DNA from: Planctomycetota bacterium
GTDB taxonomy: Bacteria > Planctomycetota > SZUA-567 > H5-PLA8
Direction of reading: 5' to 3'
NCBI GenBank assembly: GCA_016200135.1
Contig: JACQFI010000070.1
Location: 72,356 to 136,355, forward strand
Length of the DNA stretch: 64,000 nt
The position numbers and the translations under genes were made by a program. Below are positions 50,942 through 61,323 of this stretch, in pieces. How positions within the stretch are numbered: the stretch's first letter is position 1; each line of letters opens with the position of its first letter. Under the pieces are notes generated by a model, which was not told the origin of the DNA, did not search any database, and saw only the letters and a program-made list of their open reading frames with translations.

Positions 50942-52057
50942 TTATTTCAGGCCCGGCACCACGGCTTTATCGGGTTCGGGCGGCTGGCTGGGGCCGGAGT
51001 CCGAGGCGCTTCCGCCGTCCTCGAAGTTGGCCGTCACCGACACTTTCTTGACCTCTTTCGCCCGGCGGTTCTTGCCCACGGAGACGAGTTGGATCGAGCC
51101 GTTGGCCGGGACGACATGGGAGCCGCCGGTGAGCGCGGCCTTGGGGTTGTTCTGTTCGGTCGGGTCGATGCAGTCCTTGCTGAAGAAGTCGAACTGGAAC
51201 GTCCCGTCGGAACGGTCGCAGATAATGCCGTTGCCCGCATCCTTGAACACGGAATCGACGTTGCCGATGCGCTTGTCGGCGTCGCTCTTGTTGAAGAGCT
51301 GGAAGTAACAGAAGATGTACTCGCCCTTGTATTGAATGGCGTCGATGGAGATGTTCGGGGGATTCTGCGCGTACACCTTGTAGGGGCCCTTGGGCGCCGG
51401 CGGTTTATCGGCCTGTTTTTCTCCGCCGACATCGCCCTCACCCGACTTCCCGGCCGTGGTCTTGGCGCCGCCGTGGTCTTCGGGCTCCTCGTCGTGCGTC
51501 TTCTTCGTCGAGGACTTGTTCATGGCCGCCATGGCCTTCTCGTTGTCTTCTTTCTCCTTCTTCTTTTTCGCTTCTTCCTCCGCGGCTTTCTTCTTTGCCG
51601 CCGCTTCGATCTCGTCGGGCGACGGGCCGCTCTTCGCATCGCCGGTTTTGGCCGACATCGCCGCGATCTGCTTCTCTTGTTCTTCCTTTTCCTTCTTCTT
51701 CTTCTGCTTGTTCTGGTAGTCCAGTTTCTTGATGTCCAGGCTCGCCATGCCCGAGTTCACTTCATCGGAGAGCTCGTTCAGCCGGGCCTTCTCGGTGCTG
51801 GTCGCGTTGACCTTGCCCGCCGCGATGTTCTTCCGCGCGGACTCGTACCGCGCCTGCGCGTCGTCGTAGCGGTTCTGGGACTCGGCGGAATGCGCGTCGT
51901 CCAGCGCGCTGCGCGCCGACTTGATATCGTCCGCCGCACCTTTGGGACCGGCCGGAGCGCCGCCGCCACCGCATCCGCTGAGCGCCAAGGCCGACAACGC
52001 CATGCCCGCCGCGAAACTTCTGGCCGAAGATGAGAGCTTTGAAATCACGCTGTACAT
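50942..52057 (-). CDS. Lipoprotein with long charged coiled coil
   Basis: 371 aa from ATG 52057. GGAGG is 6 bases upstream, while ATG 52060 would leave only 3. Lipobox LSGC. Residues about 40-110 form a helical segment (ALDDAHSAESQNRYDDAQARYESARKNI). About 115-200 is a Lys/Glu/Ala-rich coiled coil (KKKKEKEEQEKQIAAM, AKKKAAEEEAKKKKEKEDNEKAM) resembling the TolA central rod. A beta-rich C-terminal domain follows (SIDAIQYKGEYIFCYFQLFNKSD, with a possible disulfide) that looks immunoglobulin-like. Function unknown. Confidence 0.75.
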   Translation of the reverse strand: MYSVISKLSSSARSFAAGMALSALALSGCGGGGAPAGPKGAADDIKSARSALDDAHSAESQNRYDDAQARYESARKNIAAGKVNATSTEKARLNELSDEVNSGMASLDIKKLDYQNKQKKKKEKEEQEKQIAAMSAKTGDAKSGPSPDEIEAAAKKKAAEEEAKKKKEKEDNEKAMAAMNKSSTKKTHDEEPEDHGGAKTTAGKSGEGDVGGEKQADKPPAPKGPYKVYAQNPPNISIDAIQYKGEYIFCYFQLFNKSDADKRIGNVDSVFKDAGNGIICDRSDGTFQFDFFSKDCIDPTEQNNPKAALTGGSHVVPANGSIQLVSVGKNRRAKEVKKVSVTANFEDGGSASDSGPSQPPEPDKAVVPGLK

Positions 52058-52103
52058 CATGCACCTCCATCGATCGTGAGCGCGCGCACCGAAATGTACC
52101 CTA

Positions 52104-52126
52104 AAAGAAGAGAGGCAACACCTCTC
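52104..52126 (-). terminator. Terminator hairpin
   Basis: On the minus strand GAGAGG-TGTTG-CCTCTC (52126-52110) is followed by TTCTTTT. It closes the gene ending at 52167. Confidence 0.65.
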
Positions 52127-52166
52127 CCCTTTAGACTAACGAATACAGGCGAGTTTGCTGTTTAAA

Positions 52167-54044
52167 TTACTCGTAATTTATGACGGTCAAGAGCCGCAGG
52201 CCGCGACAGAGCGGGCAGCGGACCATCGTGAGTTGGCTGTCGTTGCCGGTCACTTCGATGCCGCCCTTGCCGCCGCATTCGGGGCAGACCTTGCCGCTGA
52301 CGGGCTCCTTCACGCGGAAGAGCTTTTCCGACGCGAAAGCGCGCAGGATGCTGAGCCGGGTCTCGCCGGACTGGACCCTCCACCAGATCTCGGGATCGTC
52401 GGAGTTCTGCGGGAAGAGCTTGTCCTGCTCTTCTTGAGCGTTGTTGCCGTTGGCGTTCCCGTTGCGTCCACCGTTGTTGCCGCCATTCCGGCCGCCGTTG
52501 TTGCCGCCGCTCGTGAAACCACCCAAGCCGCTGCCTCCGGTTCCACCGCTGCCGCTACTGCCGCTGTTTCCACCGCTGCCGCCGTTGCGACCGCCGCCGT
52601 TGCGCCCGCCGTTGTTCCGGCCGCCGGCGCCGCCGTTTCCGTTCGGCGCAAACTGGGCGCCGTCCCGCAGCCACGACCCCGAACTGTAGAAGGCCGAATG
52701 CAGATTCGCGTACACGGGCGTATGCACCAGGTTCCCTTCTTCATACGTGGCCGTGCGGTTGAAGCGTCCCGCCCAGGTATCCTTGATCTTCTGCTCGTCG
52801 ATCTTGAGCAACTGGGAGATCCGCGAGACGATGTCCTTGCCCAAGCCCGCGTTGGCGTCGGTGACGTAGGCTTTCAACTCCGCGAAGGACGGTTCGATGG
52901 CGCGGAAGGACTTGCTCAGATCCACGTCCTGGATGGAGAGGATGTCCTTGGCGCGGATCTCGAGCGTGGTGTCGCCCTGCTTGAGGACCACCTTGTCGGC
53001 GCCTTCGCTCACTAGTTCGCCGCGGAAGATGTTCGACTGGCGCGTCGTCACCTGTTTGCCGGGCACGGACGGGACGGGGCGGCCTTTATCGTCGACGCGC
53101 ACCTTTTTGTTCAGACGGTCGGCGATCAGTTCATTGGCGAGATGGTAGTACATGAAGATGATCTGTTTGGTGAAATCGATCTGTCCGGCCTTCTCCACTT
53201 CCGGCTTCATCGACTCGACGCGTGTCCGGTACTCGGACGAGGGGAAATTGCGCATGAACGTATCGATCTTCTGGAGCGCGCTCGCGTTGTCGCCGGCCTG
53301 GAGGTCGGTCAGAATCTGGAGATAGACCTTCTCGGCCTGCTTCTCGGCGTGCTTGCGCACGAGTTCCGCGCGGAAGTCCGTGGTGCGCTCTTCGACGCGC
53401 GGATCGATCGTCTTGGCCATTTCCAGATGGTCGATGGCCTTGTCGTAGAGCCCGATGTTCGAGCACATCTGCGCGAACTCCTGGTGCGCCGAGGCGCTGT
53501 CGTTCGGCGGCGGGCGTTCGAGCAGCTTGCGTTCGTAGAATTCCTTGGCGCTGTAGATGTCGCTCTCGCGCTTCTCGATCTTGTCTTCCGCATCGATGTC
53601 GCCGTTGTTGATGTAGAGCGTCTGGGAGTACGTCTTGAGCACGCGCAGGCCCGGAATGGCGCGGTCGGGAAGCTCCATGCCCTCGACCGCCTTGCCGCTC
53701 TTGAGCTTCAGGCGCACGCAGTTGACCTTGTCGCCCCACGTGACTTGGCCATCTTGGACCTCGATGCCGAAGAGCTTCTGCACGCGCTTGCGTTCGGTCT
53801 CCGCCAGAGAACTCCAGCGGAACGTCAGCGTGTCGCCGGTCTCCTTGAGCTTGAAGCGGAACTCCGTATCGGTGGGCGGGCGGATCAGTTCGCCGGTGTA
53901 GGGTTCGTCCGCCACCACGATCGTGACGTCCTTCAAGTTGGTGTCGTCGGCCGCCGCGAAGGCCCGGCCGCTCAGGCCCGCCAGGCCCAACAAGACCACA
54001 CCGAACCCGGTTGCCAGCCAGCGGTTGCTCACGATCTTCAACAT
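52167..54044 (-). CDS. Large secreted protein with Asn/Gly repeats and C-terminal zinc-finger-like motif
   Basis: 625 aa from ATG 54044 (GAGGG 8 bases upstream). Signal peptide ends near RAFAAADD. Two small beta domains of similar plan (TIVVADEPYTGELIRPPTDTEFRF and FRGELVSEGADKVVLKQGDTTLEIRAKDI) flank a TPR-like region (QEFAQMCSNIGLYDKAIDHLEMA). About residues 470-555 are Gly/Asn/Arg/Ser low complexity (GGRNGG-type repeats). The C-terminus has CPECGGKGGIEV...CPLCRGLRLL, a DnaJ-like Cys-x2-Cys-x-Gly pair. No overall family recognised. Confidence 0.75.
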   Translation of the reverse strand: MLKIVSNRWLATGFGVVLLGLAGLSGRAFAAADDTNLKDVTIVVADEPYTGELIRPPTDTEFRFKLKETGDTLTFRWSSLAETERKRVQKLFGIEVQDGQVTWGDKVNCVRLKLKSGKAVEGMELPDRAIPGLRVLKTYSQTLYINNGDIDAEDKIEKRESDIYSAKEFYERKLLERPPPNDSASAHQEFAQMCSNIGLYDKAIDHLEMAKTIDPRVEERTTDFRAELVRKHAEKQAEKVYLQILTDLQAGDNASALQKIDTFMRNFPSSEYRTRVESMKPEVEKAGQIDFTKQIIFMYYHLANELIADRLNKKVRVDDKGRPVPSVPGKQVTTRQSNIFRGELVSEGADKVVLKQGDTTLEIRAKDILSIQDVDLSKSFRAIEPSFAELKAYVTDANAGLGKDIVSRISQLLKIDEQKIKDTWAGRFNRTATYEEGNLVHTPVYANLHSAFYSSGSWLRDGAQFAPNGNGGAGGRNNGGRNGGGRNGGSGGNSGSSGSGGTGGSGLGGFTSGGNNGGRNGGNNGGRNGNANGNNAQEEQDKLFPQNSDDPEIWWRVQSGETRLSILRAFASEKLFRVKEPVSGKVCPECGGKGGIEVTGNDSQLTMVRCPLCRGLRLLTVINYE

Positions 54045-54309
54045 GCGCAAGACCCTCGATGTTCTGCTCCGACGCTCCGCATCGGCCCCCATATGACGGC
54101 GCTTTTCGGCCGATGCTGCCCCCATATTATATGAATTATAAGCGCCTACTGCAAAGGAAGTTATAAAGGCCAGATGCAGCTCATACCGCCCCTCTTTTTG
54201 CCCAGGACGCGCGCCCGGTTAGACGCTTGTAACAGCTTAAGCGGCCCCTAAACTTTCCATCTTGTGACGGCGCGAGCCGCCCTATGCTCAAGGGCTCTCA
54301 CTGGTAACT

Positions 54310-55374
54310 ATGAGACTGCGGACGCTCCTGGCGCTTCTCGTTCTTGGCTTCGCGGCTGCGGCCGGGGCTTCTTACTGGGCTCCGGGCGCCGGCGCGCAAG
54401 GCGAACCGTATGCGCCCAAGACGCTCAAGCCGACTTGGGGTGAAGAGGCCGTTCCGGCGCCGCAACCCGTCAAAACTCCGGACGAATCCGAGCCGCCGCT
54501 GGCCGCCATCCGGCCCCATGCCGAACTGAAGTCCGCGGACCTGGACCTGGGCTCCGCGCAAGACCTGAACGACGAGAAGGCACCCAAAGGAGAAGTGCTG
54601 GACTACGAGGTCCTCTGGAACGGTATCCCCGCGGGCCGGTCGCTCATGGGCGTGCGCAAGCGCGCGAGCTATCCCGACAAGACCGGTCCCGAAGTGTGGG
54701 AGATCCGCATGGACACGCGCTCCACGCGGTTGGTCGGAAATTTCTTCCCTGTCAGGGACAAGGTGATCTCCAACATCGACGTAAAAGGCGGGTTCTCGCG
54801 CTACTATTACCTCAACCAGCGCGAAGGCGCGTATAAAGGCGAAGAGCGCATCCGCGTGGATTACACCGCGGCCAAAATGGAAGCGGTCTGCGGCCGGAAC
54901 CGGCCCGACGATTCGGTCAGCTACCTGACGATCCCGCTCTCCGGCAAGGTGCTGGACCCGCTCTCGGCGCTCTACTACCTGCGTTCGATAGACCTGGGCG
55001 CGAACCTGAAGTTGCGGGAGGAACTCGCCGCGGACGCCGAGAGCGGCAAGCTCGCGCGCCAGGACTACGAGAAACGCCTGAAGGACGCGCGGATCGTGCT
55101 GCCCATCTGCACCGAGCGGCGCGTGTGGGACACGGAGATCGTGCCCGTGGCCCGCGAGTACCTCGACCTGAAAAGCATCGGCAAGCAGCAGGCCTGCATC
55201 CTGGTCGTGCCGCAGTGCGAGTTCAACGGGATCTTCCAGCGCCGCGGCGAGATGCGCATCTGGCTGCACGAGGCCACGCGGGTGCTCGTGCGCATGGAGG
55301 TGGAGTTGCCCATCGGCGCGTGCGAGATCCGGCTCGAAGCGCACGCGTATTCGCCGTTGGATAAGGGCAAGTAA
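54310..55374 (+). CDS. DUF3108-like secreted protein
   Basis: 354 aa. Signal peptide to about residue 29 (GAGAQGE), a Pro-rich linker, then a beta-rich domain: GEVLDYEVLWNGIPAGRSLMGV, VISNIDVKGGFSRYYYLNQREG, VLDPLSALYYLRSI, ERRVWDTEIVPV, and a final RRGEMRIWLHEATRVLVRMEVELPIGACEIRL. The order and the DPLSALYYLRS motif match DUF3108, a family of secreted proteins of unknown function. It stands alone, divergent from the gene at 52167. Confidence 0.82.
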   Translation: MRLRTLLALLVLGFAAAAGASYWAPGAGAQGEPYAPKTLKPTWGEEAVPAPQPVKTPDESEPPLAAIRPHAELKSADLDLGSAQDLNDEKAPKGEVLDYEVLWNGIPAGRSLMGVRKRASYPDKTGPEVWEIRMDTRSTRLVGNFFPVRDKVISNIDVKGGFSRYYYLNQREGAYKGEERIRVDYTAAKMEAVCGRNRPDDSVSYLTIPLSGKVLDPLSALYYLRSIDLGANLKLREELAADAESGKLARQDYEKRLKDARIVLPICTERRVWDTEIVPVAREYLDLKSIGKQQACILVVPQCEFNGIFQRRGEMRIWLHEATRVLVRMEVELPIGACEIRLEAHAYSPLDKGK

Positions 55375-55498
55375 ACCGGGCCGCATTCTTTCGTCAGGTT
55401 ACTGCTTTGACGCCGCCAGCACCATCCGTTAGGGAATAGCGTTCTCACGGCCCCGCTTTCGTTTTGAACCCGAGACCCAGCATACGGAGACTTTCGCC

Positions 55499-56668
55499 AT
55501 GGCTGACCGTTACGCCCCCAAGCCCGAACACAAATTCACCTTCGGCCTCTGGACCACCGCCAATCCCGGGCGCGATCCGTTCGGTTCCGAGACCCGCCCG
55601 CCGCTCGATCCGATCGCGAACATCCGCCGCATGGCCGAGGTCGGCGCATGGGGCTTCAACTTCCACGACAACGATCTGGTCCCCTTCGGCAGCACGCTCG
55701 CCGAGCGCAACCGCATCGTCGCCGACGCCAAAAAGGCCATGAAGGACACCGGCATTGTCTGCAGCATGGCCACGACGAATCTCTTCTCGCATCCAGTCTT
55801 CAAGGACGGCGCGTTCACCAGCAACGACGCCGCGGTGCGCGCGTTCGCGATCCAGAAGACCATGCAGGCGATCGACCTGGGCGTGGAGCTCGGCGCGAAG
55901 ATCTACGTCTTCTGGGGCGGCCGCGAAGGCGCCGAAGTCGATCTCGCCAAGGACCCGCAGGAAGCGATCAAACGCAACCGCGAGGCCATGAACTTCCTCT
56001 GCGCCTATGTAAAGCAGCAGAAGTACAACCTCGTCTTTGCGCTCGAAGCCAAGCCCAACGAACCACGCGGCGACATCTACAACGCCACCACCGGCAACAT
56101 GCTCGCCTTCATCGCCACGCTGGAATATGCGCAGATGGTCGGCGTGAATCCCGAGTACGCCCACGAGACCATGGCGGGCCTGAACTTCACGCACCACGTC
56201 GCGCAGGCCATCGAGTGCGGCAAGCTCTTCCACATCGACCTCAACGGCCAGAAGATGGGCCGCTTCGACCAGGACCTGCGCTTCGGCAGCGAGGACCTGA
56301 AGGGCAACCTGCTGCTCGTGCGGTTGCTCGAAAACAGCGGCTACAAGGGCCCACGGCACTTCGACGCGCACGCCTACCGCACGGAGGACAGCGACGGCGT
56401 CTGGGACTTCGCCCGCGGCTGCATGCGCACTTACGCGATTCTGAAGGAAAAGGCCCAGCAGGTGGACGAGGACCGCGAGATCCTGCAGATCCTCAAGGAG
56501 ATCGACCGCTCCAACAAGGAACTCGAGGGCCTCACCAAGAAGTTCTCCGCGGCCAACGCCAAGAAACTGATGGACACGCCGTTCGACCCGAACGAACTGG
56601 CCTCGCGCCGCCTGCCCTACGAGCGCCTCGACCAGTTGCTCAACGAGGTGCTGATGGGCGTGCGGTAA
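55499..56668 (+). CDS. xylA: Xylose isomerase
   Basis: 389 aa, class I length. Converts D-xylose to D-xylulose (and glucose to fructose) using two divalent metals. Catalytic His/Asp in NFHDND, FWGGREG, metal ligands Glu and Lys in [12 protein letters not shown], the [19 protein letters not shown] block and [23 protein letters not shown] precedes the ATG at 55499. No xylulokinase is adjacent, but a Gfo/Idh/MocA gene and a beta-helix gene nearby suggest a sugar-use neighbourhood. Confidence 0.95.
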   Translation: MADRYAPKPEHKFTFGLWTTANPGRDPFGSETRPPLDPIANIRRMAEVGAWGFNFHDNDLVPFGSTLAERNRIVADAKKAMKDTGIVCSMATTNLFSHPVFKDGAFTSNDAAVRAFAIQKTMQAIDLGVELGAKIYVFWGGREGAEVDLAKDPQEAIKRNREAMNFLCAYVKQQKYNLVFALEAKPNEPRGDIYNATTGNMLAFIATLEYAQMVGVNPEYAHETMAGLNFTHHVAQAIECGKLFHIDLNGQKMGRFDQDLRFGSEDLKGNLLLVRLLENSGYKGPRHFDAHAYRTEDSDGVWDFARGCMRTYAILKEKAQQVDEDREILQILKEIDRSNKELEGLTKKFSAANAKKLMDTPFDPNELASRRLPYERLDQLLNEVLMGVR

Positions 56669-56706
56669 ACGGCGTGGAGCGTACGGGCGTAGAGCGAGAC
56701 GTCAGG

Positions 56707-56739
56707 CGGGGCGAGCCATCCGGTTCGCCCCGTTTTTTT
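56707..56739 (+). terminator. Rho-independent terminator after xylA
   Basis: 8-bp stem CGGGGCGA (56707-56714) with TCGCCCCG (56725-56732) followed by seven T. Confidence 0.85.
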
Positions 56740-56797
56740 AATCTCAAGTTTCGTCGGCTGGCTTTGCCAATAGTGCACCATAGACTTTCATTTTGTG

Positions 56798-58308
56798 ATG
56801 CCATTATCCGGTCCAAGTATCCCGAAAGCAGAGCCCACCCCCGCATGGGCCTGGCGGATACTCGCCGTCGTAACGATGCTGGGCGCGTTCCTGCGCTTTT
56901 ATGAATTGGGCAAGGAGTCGTTCTGGCTGGATGAGTTCTTCAGCCGGGATGTCGCGGTACGAAGCTTCTCCGGGATGATCGAGAGGCTCAGTTCCGGATT
57001 CGATCTGCACCCGCCCGCTTCGCATTTCATCCTGCATCTATGCATTCAGGCGCTGGGCGATACCGAATGGGTCCTCCGCCTGCCGGCGGCGGTGTTCGGA
57101 ACCCTGGCGATTCCCATGGCCTTTCTCGTCGGCCGGCGGCTCTATTCGCACCGCGAGGGCCTCTTGTCGGCCGCGCTCCTCGCGGTGCTCTGGTGGCCCG
57201 TGGACGGCAGCCGGAACGCGCGGCCCTATGCGCTGCTGATCTTTGCTTCGGGGCTGAGCGCGTGGCTCTTCTGGCGGCACCTGGACCGGCTTCTAAAGAG
57301 CAGGTCTGGTGCTGGAAGAGCGCCCTGGCCTATGCCGCGGCGGCGCTGCTGGCGTGTTACACGCATTACTTCGGCGGGCTGCTGGTGGCGTTCCAGGCCC
57401 TGTACGCGCTGCTGGCGTGCCGGGCGCAAGGCCGCCAACTGCTCCGCTGGTTGGGCCTCTACGTCCTGGTTGGCCTGGGATACGCGCCGTGGCTGCCCAT
57501 TTTCCTTGCGCAACTCACCAACCGTCACGCATTCGGCGCGTGGATACACCGTCCGGTCTTTATGGACCTGGTGGCCTTCCAGTTCTTTCTGTTCAATCTC
57601 TCCGAGGCCATCGGCGGGGTCGTCCTGGCGTGTTACGCGCTGCTAGCGCTCGCGGGCATTCGCGAGTACATGGCCAGGCGCAGGGAAGGGGAGCGTGCGG
57701 ACCTCTTTAAAGCCCCCGGCGTCTTTCTCGCGCTCTGGTTCGCAGGCCCGGTGCTGCTGACGTTTGCGCTCTCGCTGGTCATGCAGCCCATGTTCGTCTA
57801 CCGGTATTTCGCGATTGCAACCATGCCTGCTTACGTATTGCTTGCGCGCGCGCTCTTTAGAGCGCCGGTCGCGCAAAAGTGGCAGGGCTGGATGGCCGGC
57901 GCCGTGACCGCGCTGCTGCTGATTCATCTGCTCGTGGGCCTGAAGTACCTCGTCCGGCCCTGGCATGCGCAGTATCGCGAGGCCGCGGAATACGTCGCCC
58001 AGCACGAGCCCGCGCGGGACGGCGTCGTGCTCGGGTATGTCTGGGGCGCGGATGGGCGTTACTACGATTATTATTTCGAACGCGCCGGATCGCCGTTGCG
58101 CGTCCGGTTCGCCAACGGGGAAAAAGATATTCCGGAACTGGCGGCCTACCTGGAAAAAACGCCGCCGCAACGGCTCTGGTTCATTATCACCAACCATGCG
58201 CCGGAGCCGGAGATGATCGACTGCCTCAAGGCCCACATGGTTATTAAGGAGCGCATCCGGTTTTACGAAGCCGAGATCTGGCTGTACGTGCCGCGCACGC
58301 CGGGCTAA
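56798..58308 (+). pseudogene. GT39/ArnT-like glycosyltransferase, frameshifted
   Basis: Read in one frame from ATG 56798, the protein begins as a GT39-type (dolichyl-phosphate-mannose-like) membrane glycosyltransferase: LRFYELGKESFWLDEFFSR (acidic first loop), then DLHPPASHFILHLCIQALGDTEWVLRLPAAVFG. After DRLLK near 57295-57300 that frame degrades, while another frame continues the family sequence from EQVWCWKSALAYAAAALL to the stop at 58306-58308. One missing base beside the AAA run explains it. Either a pseudogene or a sequencing error. Rejoined, it would have about 500 aa and many membrane helices. Confidence 0.78.
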
Positions 58309-59348
58309 TCCAGCGGCAGCACCGGCGGCGGCTGGGGTGGTTCTGGCGGCAAGGGCGGCGGCCGGTCCGGCAGTAGTGGAGGCGGCGCGATCTGCGGAGG
58401 CTCGTAGTGCCCGCCTTCGAGCGGCGGCGGCTCCGGAGGCGGCAGGTCGGGGAAGATCTTCCACTGCGGGCCGAACTGTTCGACGAAGTACAGCGAGAAC
58501 GAGACGTTGAAGACGTGGACGGGAAGCGCGAGCACGCGGCCGATGTAGGGCAGAAAGGACCCCAGGCAGCACGTCACGCAACACACGGCGAGGTTGGCGG
58601 CCCCCAGCACAAAAAGGGCAACAATCTTGAGGAGGATGAAGATGGCGACCGCGCCCGCATTACCCGGAAGGAATTCCCTGCGCACGATCTCCAATGCGGG
58701 GAGCACGGCCAGGTTTCGCATGTACATGACGGGAACCACCAAGTGGTTCACGATGGCCCCGATAGTGCCCATTACGATCCACCAAACCAAAAAGAGGAAA
58801 ATCGATAAGCAAAGGGCCACAATCGCGAGCACGCCGAAGGTGCTCGCGCGGATGTCGCCCAAGGCAATAACCACCCCCAGCCCCGTGATCAGCGCAAGGC
58901 CAAGGAACCAGACGAATCCGAATACAAACATGAACTTGAAGAGGCTGTCGCCGAGGTGGGCGAACCGGCTCCAGGGTTGAACGACGAGTCCGCGGTTGTG
59001 AACGACGCCGTCGATCAGCATGAAGATTCCGCGGCACCTCAGCCACAGCACGAGAACCGCGAAACCGAGAATGCCTAGGCCGATAGCCAGACCGATTGCG
59101 GAATTGACCACGATCCAGTTCAGGGCTTCCTTGATCCCTTGGGGCATGCCGCCGCCTGGCCCCGAACCGCCGCTCATGTTGAAATTGAGGTTTACGCCGT
59201 CTTCGAACAAGAGGGCAAGAAACACGCAGAAGCCCAAGCAGAGCCACTTGCCCGCGTCGAACGGCTCGAAACAGATCAGCTTGGCGCGGTCGATCGCAAG
59301 GGTGATCGGTTCCGTAGCGGAAATATCTCGGTGGGTCGATTCTTCCAT
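58305..59348 (-). CDS. Polytopic membrane protein with Pro-rich C-terminus
   Basis: 347 aa. N-terminal ATEPITLAIDRAKLICFEPFDAGKWLCLGF, then about six membrane helices (including IGLAIGLGILGFAVLVLWLRC, FVFGFVWFLGLALITGLGVVIAL, VAIFILLKIVALFVLGAANLAVCC). The final 55 residues are Pro-rich (PPPEPPPLEGG and similar). The opening resembles membrane proteins of the DUF7544 kind, a recollection I cannot test. Its stop codon interlocks with that of the convergent glycosyltransferase (4-base overlap). Confidence 0.72.
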   Translation of the reverse strand: MEESTHRDISATEPITLAIDRAKLICFEPFDAGKWLCLGFCVFLALLFEDGVNLNFNMSGGSGPGGGMPQGIKEALNWIVVNSAIGLAIGLGILGFAVLVLWLRCRGIFMLIDGVVHNRGLVVQPWSRFAHLGDSLFKFMFVFGFVWFLGLALITGLGVVIALGDIRASTFGVLAIVALCLSIFLFLVWWIVMGTIGAIVNHLVVPVMYMRNLAVLPALEIVRREFLPGNAGAVAIFILLKIVALFVLGAANLAVCCVTCCLGSFLPYIGRVLALPVHVFNVSFSLYFVEQFGPQWKIFPDLPPPEPPPLEGGHYEPPQIAPPPLLPDRPPPLPPEPPQPPPVLPLD

Positions 59349-59570
59349 ACGCGTAGGTCAACCTTCTCGTGGGCGTCGTTTCCTAACTCAATGACTTGGC
59401 AGCGTATAATTCAACCCGTCCGGCGATTCCTTTTAATCGTTTCAGCACGTGGCTCAACGTACGAATGCGCCATGCTTAAACTTGGATAAAGCATGTAAAC
59501 CAATCCCGGCAAAGCGCTTTATGGTGTATTGATGCTGTTGAAGCAGTGCCGCGGCTCAAGGAAAAATACC

Positions 59571-61148
59571 ATGTTGGAAGGCTTACGCTTGCGCAGGACG
59601 GTTTTGCCGGCAGCGCTGGCTTTACTCCTGCTTTGCGCTCGGATGTACGCCGAAGAGGCCGAGCCCGCGTGGGTGGACGCCACGGGCGACCTCGGCGGCG
59701 ACGAATGGAAGGCCCATGGGCCCTGGAAGCTGGCCTGCATCCCCAACACGGGTGAAGTGCTCGTCTCGATGGTCGGCTTGGGCCTCTGGTCCAGCACCGA
59801 CGGCGGCAAGACCTGGACGCGCATGGGCAAGGAAGGCAGCCGCCCGCCCAACCAGGGCCAGGCGTGCGCGTTCGTCTTCGATCCCAAGAACCCGAAGAAC
59901 TTCTGGACCAGCGGCATGTACCACTACGGCGTCTGGAAGACGGCCGACGGCGGCAAGACGTTCGAGCGCCTCGGCAAGAACGACCATTGCGACGGCATCA
60001 GCGTGGGCTTGGCCGATCCCGAGCACAAGACGCTGCTGCTTGGGCTCCACGAGCAGGCGCGCAGCACGCACAAATCCACCGACGGCGGCCAGACGTGGGT
60101 GAAGATCGGCGACAAGCTCCCCGAGAAGACCAACCACAGCAGCGACCCCATTGTGCTCGACGCCAAGACGTACCTCACCAATACATCCGGCTGGCTCCAG
60201 AATGTTCCGTGGGGCATCTACCGCTCCGAGGACGCCGGCGAGACGTGGACGAAGATGAGCGACTTCGGCGCGGCGGGCAACGCGCTGCAGGCCAGCGACG
60301 GCGCCATCTACTGGCCGATGCTTTGGGACGGGGCGCTCTGCAAGAGCGCCGACAAGGGCAAGACCTGGACGAAGCTCGGCGGGCCCGTGCGCGGCATGCT
60401 GGCCGAAGCGCCGGGCGGGCGTCTCGTTGGCGTCAAGAACACGCAGCTCTACTTCAGCACCGACGGCGGCAAGACCTGGAACCCCTGCGGCCCGGTGCTG
60501 CCGTTCAAGCCTTTTGGGCTCGCCTGGTGCGACAGCCGGCGCTGCTTCTTTGCCATGCGGCAGACGAACGGAAAGATGCCGCAGGCCGTCGTGCGCTGGG
60601 ACCTGCCCGAGGACCTGGCCAAAGGCTTCGTGCCCGTGCTGCCGGGCTCGCTGGTGGTGTGGAACGGCGAGGGCTTCGCCGCCGGCGGCGGGTGGATGAA
60701 CGGCGGCAAGGCGGGATTCTTGAAAGCGCAGAAGACCGAGAAGAAGAGCGGCGACGCGGCGCTCGAGTTCCACATGGAAGGCGTGGACAAGGGCGAGGGC
60801 GGCTGGAACTGGCACAACTGGGCGACGAACGACCTCACCGACATCGGCGACTACAAGTCGCTCAAGTTTGCCGCGAAGTTCAAAGGGGAAGGCAAGCCCG
60901 CGGAGCTCACCGTGGCCCTCAACTGCGGCCCGAACAAGACGTCCTCGAAGGCCGTCGCGCTGGCCGCGTATGCCAAGGAGATCCTCGACGGGCAGTGGCA
61001 CGACCTCGCGGTCCCGCTCAAGGACCTGCTCGAAGGCGCGAAGGACTACAATCCCCGTAACACCTACGAGATTCGCATTGGCGCCTCGGGCGCGGGGCTG
61101 AACTTCAGCCTCTACATGGATGACGTGCGCTTCGATACGAAGCCGTAA
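59571..61148 (+). CDS. Secreted BNR-repeat (sialidase-like propeller) protein with carbohydrate-binding-like C-terminus
   Basis: 525 aa from ATG 59571 (AAGGA upstream). A start at 59529 would place extra residues before the signal peptide. Signal peptide ends near ARMYAEEAE. Six Asp-boxes are visible (STDGGKTW, TADGGKTF, STDGGQTW, SEDAGETW, SADKGKTW, STDGGKTW), forming a beta-propeller. Residues about 390-525 look like a beta-sandwich (SLKFAAKFKGEGKPAELTVALNCG, then FSLYMDDVRFD) as in CBM11-type domains. I see no clear sialidase Arg triad, so the activity is uncertain. Confidence 0.82.
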   Translation: MLEGLRLRRTVLPAALALLLLCARMYAEEAEPAWVDATGDLGGDEWKAHGPWKLACIPNTGEVLVSMVGLGLWSSTDGGKTWTRMGKEGSRPPNQGQACAFVFDPKNPKNFWTSGMYHYGVWKTADGGKTFERLGKNDHCDGISVGLADPEHKTLLLGLHEQARSTHKSTDGGQTWVKIGDKLPEKTNHSSDPIVLDAKTYLTNTSGWLQNVPWGIYRSEDAGETWTKMSDFGAAGNALQASDGAIYWPMLWDGALCKSADKGKTWTKLGGPVRGMLAEAPGGRLVGVKNTQLYFSTDGGKTWNPCGPVLPFKPFGLAWCDSRRCFFAMRQTNGKMPQAVVRWDLPEDLAKGFVPVLPGSLVVWNGEGFAAGGGWMNGGKAGFLKAQKTEKKSGDAALEFHMEGVDKGEGGWNWHNWATNDLTDIGDYKSLKFAAKFKGEGKPAELTVALNCGPNKTSSKAVALAAYAKEILDGQWHDLAVPLKDLLEGAKDYNPRNTYEIRIGASGAGLNFSLYMDDVRFDTKP

Positions 61149-61323
61149 GCTGTGATACGGGCTTTTTTCTCGCTAAAATCGCCGTCGCAGCCCATCCAAA
61201 TTCTTTTTTAGCACAGAAAATGGCCGCCCTGCGTTCCTGCTTAACAGTCGGGACTTGTCTGCCGGGCGGGATTTCATAGCTTGGCTTGCTTCCGCACCTC
61301 ACCCGAAACCGAAAGGAAACGGC

